Shown one piece after another: positions 18,452 through 28,110 of a stretch of DNA of 64,000 bases. The notes beneath the pieces are model-generated. The model searched no databases and was not told the origin of the DNA. It saw only the letters and a program-made list of their open reading frames with translations. The DNA comes from Acidobacteriota bacterium (lineage in GTDB: Bacteria > Acidobacteriota > Terriglobia > Terriglobales > Acidobacteriaceae): positions 62,001-126,000 of the forward strand of contig JABCZH010000001.1 of NCBI GenBank assembly GCA_013289795.1, given 5' to 3'. The first letter of the stretch is position 1, and each line of letters opens with the position of its first letter. The position numbers and the translations under genes were made by a program.

Positions 18452-18934
18452 ATGACCGTAATTACCCGTTGGGAGCCTTTCCGCGAGTTCAGCACCCTGC
18501 AGGACCGCCTGAACCGCCTGTTTCAGCAGTCGGTCAGCGAGGGTTGCGACGAATCCTTGACCACCAGCAGCTTTGCGCCGGCGGTTGATGTCTACGAAGA
18601 CGATCACCAGGTCACCTTGAAGATCGAGGTCCCGGGAATCGACGAGAAGGACATTGATGTCCGCCTCGAAAACAACACGCTCACCGTACATGGCGAGCGC
18701 AAGCTGGAAAAGGAAGAGAAGGAAGAGAACTATCGCCGTGTGGAGCGGCAGTATGGCAGCTTCACCCGGTCTTTCACTCTGCCCAACACGGTGGACGCGG
18801 AAGGCGTGTCTGCCCAGTACGACAAGGGCGTCTTGAAGATCAAGCTGGCCAAGAAAGCCGAAGCCAAGCCGAAGCAGATCAAGATCAGCGTCGGCAGCGA
18901 GAAGACCCTGGAAAGCAAGTCCGTGGCAGCGTAA
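18452..18934 (+). CDS. Hsp20/alpha-crystallin small heat-shock protein
   Basis: 160 residues. The alpha-crystallin domain spans about 40-140, from FAPAVDVYEDDHQVTLKIEVPG to the GVLKIKLAKK motif, with the N-terminal WEPFREF segment typical of bacterial class A Hsp20. It holds unfolding proteins for ATP-dependent refolding. The next gene is ClpB, the disaggregase that resolves such complexes, so the two form a functional pair. They are separated by a terminator and an inverted repeat, so they probably have separate transcripts. An AGGAGGA ribosome site is present. Confidence 0.96.
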   Translation: MTVITRWEPFREFSTLQDRLNRLFQQSVSEGCDESLTTSSFAPAVDVYEDDHQVTLKIEVPGIDEKDIDVRLENNTLTVHGERKLEKEEKEENYRRVERQYGSFTRSFTLPNTVDAEGVSAQYDKGVLKIKLAKKAEAKPKQIKISVGSEKTLESKSVAA

Positions 18935-18957
18935 GTTTCTCGGACAATGCAGTTTTG

Positions 18958-18990
18958 ACGGGAGGCGCAGGCAGCCTCCCGTTTGTTTTA
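18958..18990 (+). terminator. Rho-independent terminator after hsp20
   Basis: ACGGGAGGC (18958-18966) pairs with GCCTCCCGT (18974-18982), followed by TTGTTTTA. Confidence 0.85.
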
Positions 18991-19008
18991 GCATGGAGCA
19001 AGCAACAG

Positions 19009-19113
19009 CCAGCACTCAGCATTCAGCCATCAGCATTCAGCCCGCAGCGCGGTGCCGAAATCGGAGAGTACCCCGGCTGGCTGAATGCTGATGGCTGACG
19101 GCTGAGAGCTGAA
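19009..19113. repeat. Interspersed CAGC-rich repeat forming a long hairpin before clpB
   Basis: Variants of CATTCAGC/CATCAGC/ACTCAGC occupy 19009-19041, and their complement occupies 19078-19113. A 20-bp arm at 19023-19042 is perfectly complementary to 19079-19098, with a 36-bp spacer. It separates hsp20 from clpB. The same sequence family recurs inside mnmG. Confidence 0.8.
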
Positions 19114-19128
19114 TTTCAGGAGTTCACT

Positions 19129-21786
19129 ATGGCCATTCGTTGGGACAAATTCACGGTAAAAGCGCAGGAAGCTGTGCAGAGGGCGAACGAACTGGCCTCC
19201 GAGCACGGCAATGCGGAGCTGCTGCCGCTGCATCTGCTGGCGGCGCTGATCGAGGACAAAGAAGGCATTGTGCCGCCAGTGCTGGAGAAGATCGGCATTG
19301 GTCCGCAAGCCGTACTAAGCGATCTTTACGGAGAGATCGATCGCCTGCCCAAAGTTTCCGGCGAGAGCGCCCAGGCAACGCTCTCCCCAGCCGTCAATCA
19401 GTTGCTGGAACGCGCTTTCAAAGAAGCTGCCAATTTCAAAGACGAATATGTCTCGACCGAGCACTTGCTGCTGGCGACTACGCAGGCCAAGCGCAGTGCG
19501 GCACAAGAGATTCTCGCTCGCCACGGTGCAACCTACGAAGCAATTCTCAAGGCGCTGAGCGCGGTACGCGGTTCACAGCAAGTCACCGATCAGAATCCGG
19601 AAGCCAAGTACCAGGCGCTCGAGCGTTATGCGCGAGATCTGACGGAGCAGGCGCGGCGCGGCAAGCTCGATCCGGTGATCGGTCGGGACGAGGAAATTCG
19701 CCGAGTGGTGCAAGTGCTCTCGCGTCGAACCAAAAACAATCCCGTGCTGATCGGAGAGCCAGGTGTAGGCAAGACCGCAATTGTCGAGGGCCTTGCGCAG
19801 CGAATCATCTCCGGCGATGTGCCCGAGGGGCTGAAGAACAAGCGCGTGGTTGCTCTCGACTTGGGGGCCATGCTGGCGGGAGCGAAGTATCGCGGCGAAT
19901 TTGAAGACCGGCTGAAGGCGGTCCTCAAGGAGATCGAAGACTCCGCCGGACAGGTGATTCTGTTCATCGATGAACTGCACACGCTCGTAGGCGCAGGCGC
20001 GGCCGAGGGAGCGATCGATGCTTCCAACATGCTGAAGCCCGCTCTCGCCCGCGGCGAGCTGCGCGCCATCGGCGCCACCACGCTGAACGAATATCGCAAG
20101 TACATCGAGAAAGATGCCGCCCTCGAACGCCGCTTCCAGATTGTGTTCGTCGGTGAGCCCAACGTCGAGGATACGATTGCCATCCTGCGTGGTCTGAAAG
20201 AACGCTACGAAGTTCATCATGGCGTCAGAATCAAGGATTCGGCGATTGTTGCGGCCGCAACTCTGTCGCACCGCTATATTTCCGATCGCTTCCTCCCTGA
20301 CAAAGCCATCGACCTGGTAGATGAAGCTGCGGCCTCGCTGCGCATCCAGATCGACTCCCTGCCCACCGAGATCGACCAACTGGACCGTCGGGCCACCCAG
20401 CTCGAGATCGAAAAGCAGGCCCTCAAGAAGGAGGACGATCCGAACTCCCGAGACCGGCTCAAGGTCATCGACAAAGAACTGGCGGAGATTCGCGAGAAGT
20501 CAACCGCTCTAAAGGCAAACTGGAAGAAGGAAAAAGACCTGATTGCGCGTTCTCGGTCGCTGAAGGAAAAGATCGAGCAGTTGAAGATCGAGGAGCAAAC
20601 CGAAGAGCGCAAAGGAAATTTGCAGCGCGTGGCGGAAATTCGCTATGGACTGCTGCGCCAGGCCGAAGAAGAACTGGCAAAGCTTTCTTCCCAGATTGAC
20701 GGAAAAGCCGCGGCCGGCGGCGCCCTTCCACGAATGCTCAAGGAAGAAGTCGACGAGGAAGACATCGCCCGCATTGTGTCGAAGTGGACCGGCATTCCAG
20801 TGTCGAGGATGCTGGAAGGCGAGGTCAAGAAGCTGGTCAGCATGGAAGACCGGCTTCGGCAGCGGGTAGTGGGCCAGGATGCAGCGCTGGAGCGCGTGGC
20901 GAATGCTATCCGGCGCTCGCGTGCAGGCTTGAGCGATCCCAAGCGTCCCATTGGCTCCTTCATATTCTTAGGTCCGACCGGCGTGGGCAAAACCGAACTC
21001 GCCCGGGCGCTGGCGGAATTCCTGTTCGACGATGAACATGCCTTGATTCGCATCGACATGTCCGAGTACATGGAAAAACACGCGGTCTCGCGCCTGATTG
21101 GCGCGCCTCCAGGCTATGTAGGCTACGAGGAAGGTGGCCAACTCACCGAGCAAATCCGCCGCCGCCCCTATGCGGTCGTGCTCTTCGATGAGATCGAGAA
21201 GGCGCACCCCGATGTCTTCAACGTGCTCTTGCAAATGATGGACGACGGCCGCCTGACCGACGGCAAAGGCCGCACCGTTGACTTCAAGAACACGGTCATT
21301 ATCATGACTTCCAACCTGGGGTCAGCTTTCTTGCAAGCGGAAGGCCTGCGCTCGGAAAAAGAGTTTGAAGAGGCATCGAAACAAGTGATGAACGCGCTGC
21401 ATGGGCACTTCAAGCCAGAATTCCTGAACCGTGTCGACGACATCATTATCTTCAAGCCGCTCGGGAAAGAGCAGTTGGTAAAGATCATCGAGCTGCGCCT
21501 CGAAGACGTGCGGCGCCTGCTGGCCGACCGGAAAATCTCGCTGGAGCCGACCGACGCGGCCAAGGACCTGCTATTCACCGAAGGCTTCGACCCCAACTTC
21601 GGAGCACGACCGCTGAAGCGCGCGATCCAGAAGCTGGTGCAGGACCCACTAGCCCTGAAGATTCTCGACGGCGAGGTGCTGCACGGAGACCATGTGATCG
21701 TCGATGCCGACAAGCGCGCGGGGAAGATGGTGATCCAGGTCAGCCGCCACGAGGCGGTCAAAGGAACAATCCCCGTCAGGTCATGA
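19129..21786 (+). CDS. clpB: ATP-dependent disaggregase ClpB
   Basis: 885 residues with the full ClpB plan: N-domain (1-145), first AAA+ module with Walker A GEPGVGKT (209-216), the M-domain coiled coil (about 415-535) that distinguishes ClpB from ClpA/C, and a second AAA+ module with GPTGVGKT (about 618). [11 protein letters not shown] and [10 protein letters not shown] Walker B segments and a GYVGYEEGG pore loop are visible. It is a hexameric cytoplasmic chaperone that works with DnaK and Hsp20. A TTCAGGAG ribosome site precedes the ATG. About 20 residues longer than E. coli ClpB, within the normal range. Confidence 0.97.
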   Translation: MAIRWDKFTVKAQEAVQRANELASEHGNAELLPLHLLAALIEDKEGIVPPVLEKIGIGPQAVLSDLYGEIDRLPKVSGESAQATLSPAVNQLLERAFKEAANFKDEYVSTEHLLLATTQAKRSAAQEILARHGATYEAILKALSAVRGSQQVTDQNPEAKYQALERYARDLTEQARRGKLDPVIGRDEEIRRVVQVLSRRTKNNPVLIGEPGVGKTAIVEGLAQRIISGDVPEGLKNKRVVALDLGAMLAGAKYRGEFEDRLKAVLKEIEDSAGQVILFIDELHTLVGAGAAEGAIDASNMLKPALARGELRAIGATTLNEYRKYIEKDAALERRFQIVFVGEPNVEDTIAILRGLKERYEVHHGVRIKDSAIVAAATLSHRYISDRFLPDKAIDLVDEAAASLRIQIDSLPTEIDQLDRRATQLEIEKQALKKEDDPNSRDRLKVIDKELAEIREKSTALKANWKKEKDLIARSRSLKEKIEQLKIEEQTEERKGNLQRVAEIRYGLLRQAEEELAKLSSQIDGKAAAGGALPRMLKEEVDEEDIARIVSKWTGIPVSRMLEGEVKKLVSMEDRLRQRVVGQDAALERVANAIRRSRAGLSDPKRPIGSFIFLGPTGVGKTELARALAEFLFDDEHALIRIDMSEYMEKHAVSRLIGAPPGYVGYEEGGQLTEQIRRRPYAVVLFDEIEKAHPDVFNVLLQMMDDGRLTDGKGRTVDFKNTVIIMTSNLGSAFLQAEGLRSEKEFEEASKQVMNALHGHFKPEFLNRVDDIIIFKPLGKEQLVKIIELRLEDVRRLLADRKISLEPTDAAKDLLFTEGFDPNFGARPLKRAIQKLVQDPLALKILDGEVLHGDHVIVDADKRAGKMVIQVSRHEAVKGTIPVRS

Positions 21787-22025
21787 CAAGAGTTCACTGC
21801 CTGCAGCCGACTCAAAACAAGGTGAGCGAGCCTGTGTTCCCGGCGCGTGCAGACTTTGAGTGATTGGCGTATGTCGGCCAGTCTGGATAATAGGAGTCGG
21901 CTTGGTCGCCCCAAGTCGTCCAGCTAGCCCTCGCCCCGCGAGCGAAGAGTTCTAGGTACGGTTTTGCCAAACGAGATTTGTCGCGTGGACGGAGAGCGCT
22001 TCCGCGACGGGGCGAAAACTTATTC

Positions 22026-22808
22026 CTAATTGGGGCCGGCCGAAGCTCGAAGTACGTAACGGCCGCGTCCCTTGAACTCGACCAGTCCTAAATCGCGTAG
22101 AATCTGCAGTTGCTGACGGATTTTCGGACGGATATTTCGATTATTGGGATGCACGATCCGTAGAGATGGCTCAGCATCGTATATCTCAGAGAGAGTAAAC
22201 TCGGCCTTTCTGAGCCTTCGTACGAAACTAAGAACATCGACCGTCCACCCTCGTAAAGATGGTGGCAGTTTGCCGAGGCCTCGTATCCGCTCGAACTCCT
22301 TACGTACACGCTGCTCCGGTGTCGGCCTTCCCTCTGAGATCATTGCAATCCTGCCATCCTCGGGAATACCACCTAGGAGAATATTGCACCCGATCCATCC
22401 GGCCCGACGTGCGGTCTTGCTCAGCGGTCGCCGCTTTTCGATTACGCTTTCGGTAACGAACATCCTAGGTATCAGCATCAGGTTCCGCACATGCCACGCG
22501 CCAGTGTATTGCAGCAAAAGCAGGTGGGGCGCGCGGTCCGCCTTTATTGCCCGAATCATAGCCTCATAACCGGCATCTACGATCTTCGGCGAACCCCACC
22601 TTCGCAAGCTCTTGAGTTGAAAGCGCTGTTCGCATCGTGGGCAGCTGAAGTCCGCCGCCTGCGTGTTCGCCGGTGACCTTGAGATGCTGCCTGACCTGCA
22701 GGCCGGGCAATACAGCTCCCTAGCGCACCAGTCTTCACTCAAAATACGCGCGACCTGCGAGGCTGATTTGTACGCAGAGGCAAGATCAATATTGCATTGC
22801 AGATTCAT
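22026..22808 (-). CDS. DpnI-family methyl-directed restriction endonuclease
   Basis: Aligns along its length with DpnI of Streptococcus pneumoniae, which cuts G-m6A-TC. Shared landmarks: YKSASQVARILSEDW, two CxxC pairs forming a zinc site (about 34-59), TARRAGWIGCNI, RGWTVDVL, and a C-terminal winged helix with IRQQLQILRDLGLVEFKGRG. Starting at the ATG at 22808 gives 260 residues and puts Asp53 and Lys66 exactly at DpnI active-site numbering; the frame is open further upstream to 22847. The catalytic Glu64 of DpnI is Gln64 here (CAA codon, motif FQLKS). The gene overlaps the preceding 55-codon gene by 23 bp. No Dam or DpnM methylase is nearby, as expected for an enzyme that cuts methylated DNA. 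Activity is uncertain because of the Glu-to-Gln change. Confidence 0.88.
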   Translation of the reverse strand: MNLQCNIDLASAYKSASQVARILSEDWCARELYCPACRSGSISRSPANTQAADFSCPRCEQRFQLKSLRRWGSPKIVDAGYEAMIRAIKADRAPHLLLLQYTGAWHVRNLMLIPRMFVTESVIEKRRPLSKTARRAGWIGCNILLGGIPEDGRIAMISEGRPTPEQRVRKEFERIRGLGKLPPSLRGWTVDVLSFVRRLRKAEFTLSEIYDAEPSLRIVHPNNRNIRPKIRQQLQILRDLGLVEFKGRGRYVLRASAGPN

Positions 22809-22953
22809 AACCTGGGATATTGATTTCATCGCTATGGTACGGCTCAATCTCCACGTGACACGCTTGACACTTGTCGTTGCAGGTGCATGACCAGATGTCT
22901 ACCCACTGTCTTCCGTCACGGGGGCAGCGATAGTGATTAACATAGATCGTCAT
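22786..22953 (-). CDS. Small Cys-rich protein upstream of the DpnI-like gene
   Basis: A 55-codon frame from the ATG at 22953 to TGA at 22786. The product has five Cys (one in YRCPRDG, then a CTC-x3-C-x2-C cluster), plus Trp-rich WVDIW and EIEPYHSDEI segments, which look like a small zinc ribbon. I recall similar unnamed small proteins in other bacteria but cannot name a family. It ends inside the DpnI-like gene, with the stop 23 bp past that gene's start, so translation is probably coupled. No strong ribosome site is seen. Confidence 0.6.
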   Translation of the reverse strand: MTIYVNHYRCPRDGRQWVDIWSCTCNDKCQACHVEIEPYHSDEINIPGYESAMQY

Positions 22954-22960
22954 TTATTAT

Positions 22961-23104
22961 TCATTTAACTCGTCGTCGGCGCTCAGCTAAATGTACCCGA
23001 TTCTCTTCGAAATCGAGATAAATTGTTTCCAAGCATCCGGGATCAGAGTAGATGAGGCCGTGGTCAGGGGAAAGCGAAAAACTGCGTGATCCATTGACGA
23101 CCAT
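22961..23104 (-). CDS. Hypothetical small protein, first gene of the DpnI-like operon
   Basis: A 47-codon frame from ATG at 23104 to TGA at 22961, ending with LAERRRRVK. It lies 7 bp before the start of the Cys-rich small gene and in the same direction. Nothing in the sequence is recognised; the tight packing is the main support. It could be a leader peptide or a small regulatory protein, or chance. The frame opens upstream to a stop, so a GTG start a few codons earlier is also possible. Confidence 0.35.
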   Translation of the reverse strand: MVVNGSRSFSLSPDHGLIYSDPGCLETIYLDFEENRVHLAERRRRVK

Positions 23105-23224
23105 CACTCGCACACCAGAGGCTTTCTAACCCTACGATACCTTCCTCTCCCACGGATGTCGGTATTCGGAGCTGGAACCGCCGCGGATTGGTAGAATAAC
23201 CCTCGGGCGCTTGATCCGCCGGCA

Positions 23225-25228
23225 ATGCCTTTCACCGAACATTTCGATGTAGTCGTAGTCGGCGCCGGCCATGCCGGCTGCGAAGCCGCCATGGCCGCGG
23301 CACGCATGGGGCTGAAGACTGCTCTCTACACCCTCAACGTCGATCTGATTGCCCAGATGTCCTGCAACCCGGCAATAGGCGGGATTGCCAAGGGACACCT
23401 CGTCCGTGAAGTCGACGCCCTCGGCGGAATCATGGGCGAAATCACCGATGCCGTCGGCATCCAGTTTCGCCTGCTGAATACCTCGCGCGGCCCGGCCGTG
23501 TGGTCGCCGCGCGCCCAGTGCGACAAGCAAGCCTATCGGCTGAAGATGCGGGAAGTGCTCGAGTCGCAGCCGAATCTGAAGATCAAGCAGGCGGAAGTCG
23601 CGGAGTTGATCGTTGAAGACAGCTCTCAGCCTTCAGCTTTCAGCACTCAACCCGGCAGCACCCCAGAAGCTGACCGTATCTGCCGCGGCATCAAACTGCG
23701 CGACGGCCGCACCGTCGGCGCTGCCGCAGTGATCGTCACTACGGGAACGTTTCTCAATGGATTGATTCACTGCGGCGAGCAGCAGTATCCCGCGGGACGC
23801 TCGGGTGAGCCGGCAGCGGTCCTGCTCGGCGAATCGTTGAAGCAGCTTGGACTGCGAGGCTGCCGCTTGAAGACGGGCACCCCGCCGCGTCTGGATGGCC
23901 GGACCATCGACTGGTCGAGGTTTCAGTTGCAGCCGGGCGATGTGGATCCCACGCCCTTCAGTTTCCGTACCCGACGCGTCGCCCACCACGACTCCCAGGT
24001 TCCCTGCTACATCGCCTGGACCACGCCCGAGACCCAGCGCATCATTCGTGAAAATGTTCATCGCTCGCCGATGTACAGCGGACAGATTCAGTCGATCGGG
24101 CCGAGGTATTGTCCGTCGATTGAAGACAAGATCGTCAAGTTTCCCGACAAGACCACGCACCAACTCTTCTTGGAACCCGAGGGGCTCAACACTCACGAAA
24201 TTTATGTGAACGGCATGAGCACCTCGCTACCGGTCGAAGTACAGCTGGAGATCTTGAAGTCGATTCCAGGCCTCGAGACCGCCGAGATGCTGCGCCCGGG
24301 ATACGCGATCGAGTATGACTCCATCGATCCGACAGAGCTGGAGCGAACCCTCGAAACCAAGCAGATTTCAGGACTGTTCCTGGCCGGACAAATCAACGGA
24401 ACCAGCGGATACGAAGAAGCGGCCTGCCAGGGATTGATGGCGGGGATCAACGCTGCACTAACAGTGAAACAAGAGCAGCCGCTGGTGCTCGACCGCACAG
24501 AAGCCTACACCGCGATCCTGATTGACGACCTGATTTCGAAGGGAACCAACGAGCCGTATCGAATGTTTACATCGCGCGCGGAGTTCCGCCTGCACCTGCG
24601 AATCGACAATGCCGACCGGCGGCTCACGCCCCATGGCCGGCGCATCGGCTTGATCTCGGATGCGGCGTGGACCGATTTCGAGACCAAACAGACGCGGCTC
24701 GAGGTGATGAGGCGGTTGCTGGAAGGAACAAAGCTAACCGGCGGCATGGCGGGAACGATCTCATCAATGCCCGAGGGAGCAGTGGGCCAGACGCTGGCAC
24801 AACTACTTAAGCGGCCCGAGATCACGATCGAGCAATTGGCTCCCGCCCTGCGCGACTTATCACCTCAGTTTTTCGCCAGAGAAGAAGCCCGTGAGAATCC
24901 ATGCAAATCCGAGGCCGGACTTTCTTCCGAAATCAGAAACGAGCTGAAGTCGGTCGAAACGGAAATCAAGTACGAAGGCTACCTGCACCAACAGCAGCGA
25001 GCCATCGATCGCTTGAAGAAAGCTGAGCAGCGGACCATTCCTGAGTGGTTCGATTATCAATCAGTCAGCGGCCTATCCCGCGAGATGCAGGAGAAGCTGT
25101 TAAAGATCCGCCCACGCACCATCGCCCATGCGTCACGCATTCCCGGAGTGACTCCAGCGGCGGTGTCGCTGGTAAACGTCTACATCGAGATTCAAGGCCG
25201 GCGGCGCGAACAGGCCGCCGCGCTGTAA
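23225..25228 (+). CDS. mnmG: tRNA uridine-5-carboxymethylaminomethyl modification enzyme MnmG
   Basis: FAD-dependent enzyme that, with MnmE, builds cmnm5U34 in tRNAs. 667 residues: FAD-binding [10 protein letters not shown] (13-22), [11 protein letters not shown] (48-58), a [11 protein letters not shown] segment with a family Cys nearby, a [18 protein letters not shown] segment (about 379-396), and a C-terminal helical tRNA/MnmE-binding region (560-650). Residues about 133-151 are an extra Ser/Pro-rich insertion whose DNA belongs to the interspersed CAGC-type repeat seen before clpB. In many bacteria mnmG adjoins rsmG and parAB near the origin; here they are about 12-15 kb away. Confidence 0.96.
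   Translation: MPFTEHFDVVVVGAGHAGCEAAMAAARMGLKTALYTLNVDLIAQMSCNPAIGGIAKGHLVREVDALGGIMGEITDAVGIQFRLLNTSRGPAVWSPRAQCDKQAYRLKMREVLESQPNLKIKQAEVAELIVEDSSQPSAFSTQPGSTPEADRICRGIKLRDGRTVGAAAVIVTTGTFLNGLIHCGEQQYPAGRSGEPAAVLLGESLKQLGLRGCRLKTGTPPRLDGRTIDWSRFQLQPGDVDPTPFSFRTRRVAHHDSQVPCYIAWTTPETQRIIRENVHRSPMYSGQIQSIGPRYCPSIEDKIVKFPDKTTHQLFLEPEGLNTHEIYVNGMSTSLPVEVQLEILKSIPGLETAEMLRPGYAIEYDSIDPTELERTLETKQISGLFLAGQINGTSGYEEAACQGLMAGINAALTVKQEQPLVLDRTEAYTAILIDDLISKGTNEPYRMFTSRAEFRLHLRIDNADRRLTPHGRRIGLISDAAWTDFETKQTRLEVMRRLLEGTKLTGGMAGTISSMPEGAVGQTLAQLLKRPEITIEQLAPALRDLSPQFFAREEARENPCKSEAGLSSEIRNELKSVETEIKYEGYLHQQQRAIDRLKKAEQRTIPEWFDYQSVSGLSREMQEKLLKIRPRTIAHASRIPGVTPAAVSLVNVYIEIQGRRREQAAAL
23621..23656 (+). 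repeat. In-frame copy of the interspersed CAGC repeat inside mnmG
   Basis: The string has AGC-TCTCAGC-CTTCAGC-TTTCAGC-ACTCAAC rhythm, the same 7-bp periodic family as at 19009-19113. It contributes [13 protein letters not shown] to the protein between the VED and ICRGIKL segments, where other MnmG proteins have no such stretch. Confidence 0.6.
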
Positions 25229-25270
25229 TCGCCAAACAGTTCTACACGCCCACTATATTGTCCGGGTATT

Positions 25271-28039
25271 TTGTGTTTAAATGCCCGAGTCATGCTTGCC
25301 GCTGGCCGGGTCCTCCTGCTGACGATGGTGGCTGTGCCATTCCAGGCCCAACAGAATCAGACAACGCAGAACTGCCCTCTTCCACCAGTGCTCGGCGTCG
25401 CCTCACCTGGCGCCAACATCTTTTCTGAGCAGCAGGAAAGCAACCTGGGCGATGTGATGGCGGAAAGAGTCTCTCAGACCATCAACATCCTTCACGATGA
25501 CAGCCTGACCGAGCACTTGCACCAGTTGGGCGACCGCTTACTGCGTTACCTTCCGGAAACGAAACTCCGATATCAGTTCCTGCTAGTGGACCTGCCGGAA
25601 CCCAACGCCTTCAGCCTGCCGGGAGGCAGAGTCTACATATCGCGAAAGATCGTGGCCCTGGCCCGCAATGACGACGAACTGGCAGGAATCCTTGCCCATG
25701 AGCTTGGCCACATCGTCACCCATCAGCAGGCGATTGAAATGACGAGCGCGTTCCATGACGTGCTGAGCGTCACCCAAGTTGGTGACCGGGCGGATATCGC
25801 CAACAAGTATCACCAATACCTGGAAAGCTACCGCCGCAATCCGGGCCACGCTGGTGGGGAAGAAGAAGGTCATCAATATGTCGCCGACCAGGTCGCTCTG
25901 TTTGCCATGGCGAGAGCCGGATACGCGCCACAGGCGTATGTGGATATTTGGGACCGCTTCCAGGAAACCCACGGCAACACAGGAAGCTGGTTTTCGGACA
26001 TATTTGGAAGGACAAAGCCGTCGCAGCGGAGATTGCGCGAAATGCTGAGGAGCATGGCGGTCCTGCCGTCTGGTTGTGCGGAGATTCGGCCATCTTCGGA
26101 TGCATCGGCTTATCAGCAGTGGCAAGCGAAAGTTGTGGCGGCGCAAAATGCCACGCAAGAGTCCCTCCCAGGCCTGGTAGTCAAGCAGTCACTTGCTCAG
26201 CCTTTGCGCCCTGATCTGCACACTCTGCACTTCAGCCCTGATGGCAAGTATGTTCTGGCGCAGGACGACGGTGGAATCCACATCTTGTCACGTGAACCCT
26301 TCGCACTGTTGTTTTTCATCGACGCTCCGGATGCGTTTCCGGCCGGGTTCAGCCCGGATTCTCTTTCGGTGGTTTTCTACACGCACTCGTTCCGCGTCGA
26401 GACCTGGAGCATCGTGAATCATGAACGTAGCTCGGTTCATGAAGTACTGCTGAATGAACCGTGCATTCAAAGCACGCTGTCTCCGGACGGAAAAACCCTG
26501 GGCTGCCTCAAGGTCGATCACTCTCTCACGTTGCTGGACGTTGCTAACGGAGAAACTCTGGCTACCAAACCGCGTTTCTTTGCGTTTGAGTTCAGTTCCG
26601 GGATGCTCACATATCTCATGCTTGCGGGACGGAACCAGCATCTTATTCACATGGAGTTTTCGCCTGACGGCCGATATTTTCTTGCCGGTTCACATAGCGA
26701 GGTAATGGCCTACGATCTGCAAGAGAAACGTGAGGTCACTCTTCCGGGTTCGATTCGTGACGTCCTCAAGGGCAGTTTCGCGTTTGTGGGGCCAGACCGG
26801 ATTGCCGGGGTGAATATGTACTACGCAGACAAGTCACCCCTCCTGCAGTTTCCGCAGGGCAAAAGGATCGCCGAGTTGCCGCTGACCAATACGACAAATC
26901 TGGAGTCAGCAGCGCATGGGGACTATTTACTCATTTGGCCGGTGAAGGACCATCCACTTGGCGTTATGAGCCTGAACCGCCGCGTGGTAATCGCCGAATT
27001 TAAACACAAGGCCGGCGACATATTCGACAACTGGATCCTGAGTGAACGGAACGATGGCGAACTCGGTATTTTCGACATCGCTGCCAGGCAAAACATCGCC
27101 ACCGTTCCGTTGAGCCAGTCCCACCTCGGCACTCTGCGAGCTGTGGCTCTGGGCTCCGATTTCAATTGGCTGGCAATCTCTACCTGGAATCGCGGGGCCA
27201 TGTGGGATCTCAAGCGGAATACGCGAGTGCAACTCACCCGCAGCTTCGATGGGGGGTGGTTTGGGGGCGATAACGCGCTCTACGCCGACTTCCCGAAGTT
27301 TGATCAACAGGAACGCGCTGTAGCCAAACTCACCACTGCGGGTAATGTCAGCATCCTGTACGAGATCACGCAGAAGTTCTGCCGCCAGGCGAAAGCCTAC
27401 CTGGTTTGTGAGGAGCCGAAGCATGCGAATGTCTATGAGCGCAAGGATTGGACGGTTGAGATCCATGACGTGGCCACCCAGCGCTCTCTATGGTCAAGAT
27501 ATTTCCCCGCCGAGATTCCTGTCGTGAGCGTACAGGCGGAACACACGGTGCTGCTGGGTTGGCGCTTGAGCGAAGGCGGCGCACGAGATCAGTTGCAGAA
27601 ATATCCCGACATAAAAGACAAGGCCGAGCGCGAGGACTATCTTCTTGAAATTCTGGATTTCTCCAAAGACGCAGTCACCGGTAAGTTGCTGGTGAAAACC
27701 GGCAAGCGCTCATTTCAGATTGAGGATGTCAGGATGGACGGCGATTGGATATTGGTGAACGCCAGCGCCGATCAGATCTTGGTCTACTCGGCGGCTACCG
27801 GTGAAGAGAAGACCCATGTTTTTGGCAAACAGCCGGCATTGTCGGCGGCGTCCGGGCAGTTTGCCGTGTTGAATCCGTCGGACCAGCTTAACTTGTACGA
27901 TCTCGCTACCGGCAAGCCACACCAGCAGCTTAAGTTTTCCACTCCCGTGGCGTTTGAGAAATTTTCGCCCGACGGAAAACGGCTGTTCGTGATGACTCGC
28001 GACCAGACGGCCTACATTCTGGATCTAAGCGCCCCGTAG
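25271..28039 (+). CDS. Exported M48-family metallopeptidase with C-terminal beta-propeller
   Basis: 922 residues. A signal peptide lies within 1-28 (an in-frame ATG at 25292 is an equally good start). The M48 peptidase domain (about 55-265) has HELGH at 143-147. The usual third ligand motif ExxAD appears as QYVAD within a MARAGY context, so Gln replaces Glu at the expected position. Residues 310-922 carry WD40/TolB-like repeats such as [17 protein letters not shown] and FEKFSPDGKRLFVM, predicted to form one or two propellers. It may be a periplasmic protease of the BepA/LoiP kind or a scaffold. It follows mnmG by 42 bp. Confidence 0.82.
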   Translation: MCLNARVMLAAGRVLLLTMVAVPFQAQQNQTTQNCPLPPVLGVASPGANIFSEQQESNLGDVMAERVSQTINILHDDSLTEHLHQLGDRLLRYLPETKLRYQFLLVDLPEPNAFSLPGGRVYISRKIVALARNDDELAGILAHELGHIVTHQQAIEMTSAFHDVLSVTQVGDRADIANKYHQYLESYRRNPGHAGGEEEGHQYVADQVALFAMARAGYAPQAYVDIWDRFQETHGNTGSWFSDIFGRTKPSQRRLREMLRSMAVLPSGCAEIRPSSDASAYQQWQAKVVAAQNATQESLPGLVVKQSLAQPLRPDLHTLHFSPDGKYVLAQDDGGIHILSREPFALLFFIDAPDAFPAGFSPDSLSVVFYTHSFRVETWSIVNHERSSVHEVLLNEPCIQSTLSPDGKTLGCLKVDHSLTLLDVANGETLATKPRFFAFEFSSGMLTYLMLAGRNQHLIHMEFSPDGRYFLAGSHSEVMAYDLQEKREVTLPGSIRDVLKGSFAFVGPDRIAGVNMYYADKSPLLQFPQGKRIAELPLTNTTNLESAAHGDYLLIWPVKDHPLGVMSLNRRVVIAEFKHKAGDIFDNWILSERNDGELGIFDIAARQNIATVPLSQSHLGTLRAVALGSDFNWLAISTWNRGAMWDLKRNTRVQLTRSFDGGWFGGDNALYADFPKFDQQERAVAKLTTAGNVSILYEITQKFCRQAKAYLVCEEPKHANVYERKDWTVEIHDVATQRSLWSRYFPAEIPVVSVQAEHTVLLGWRLSEGGARDQLQKYPDIKDKAEREDYLLEILDFSKDAVTGKLLVKTGKRSFQIEDVRMDGDWILVNASADQILVYSAATGEEKTHVFGKQPALSAASGQFAVLNPSDQLNLYDLATGKPHQQLKFSTPVAFEKFSPDGKRLFVMTRDQTAYILDLSAP

Positions 28040-28110
28040 CACAGAAGCTCCATCTACCCATTCTAGATTCGCTAAACAACGGCCCCCGGGGACACCGATC
28101 CTCCATTACT

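Noticed and set aside
21787-22025. A possible tRNA or small RNA after clpB
   Set aside because: No cloverleaf, T-loop consensus or terminator could be found; only weak GC-rich pairing is present.
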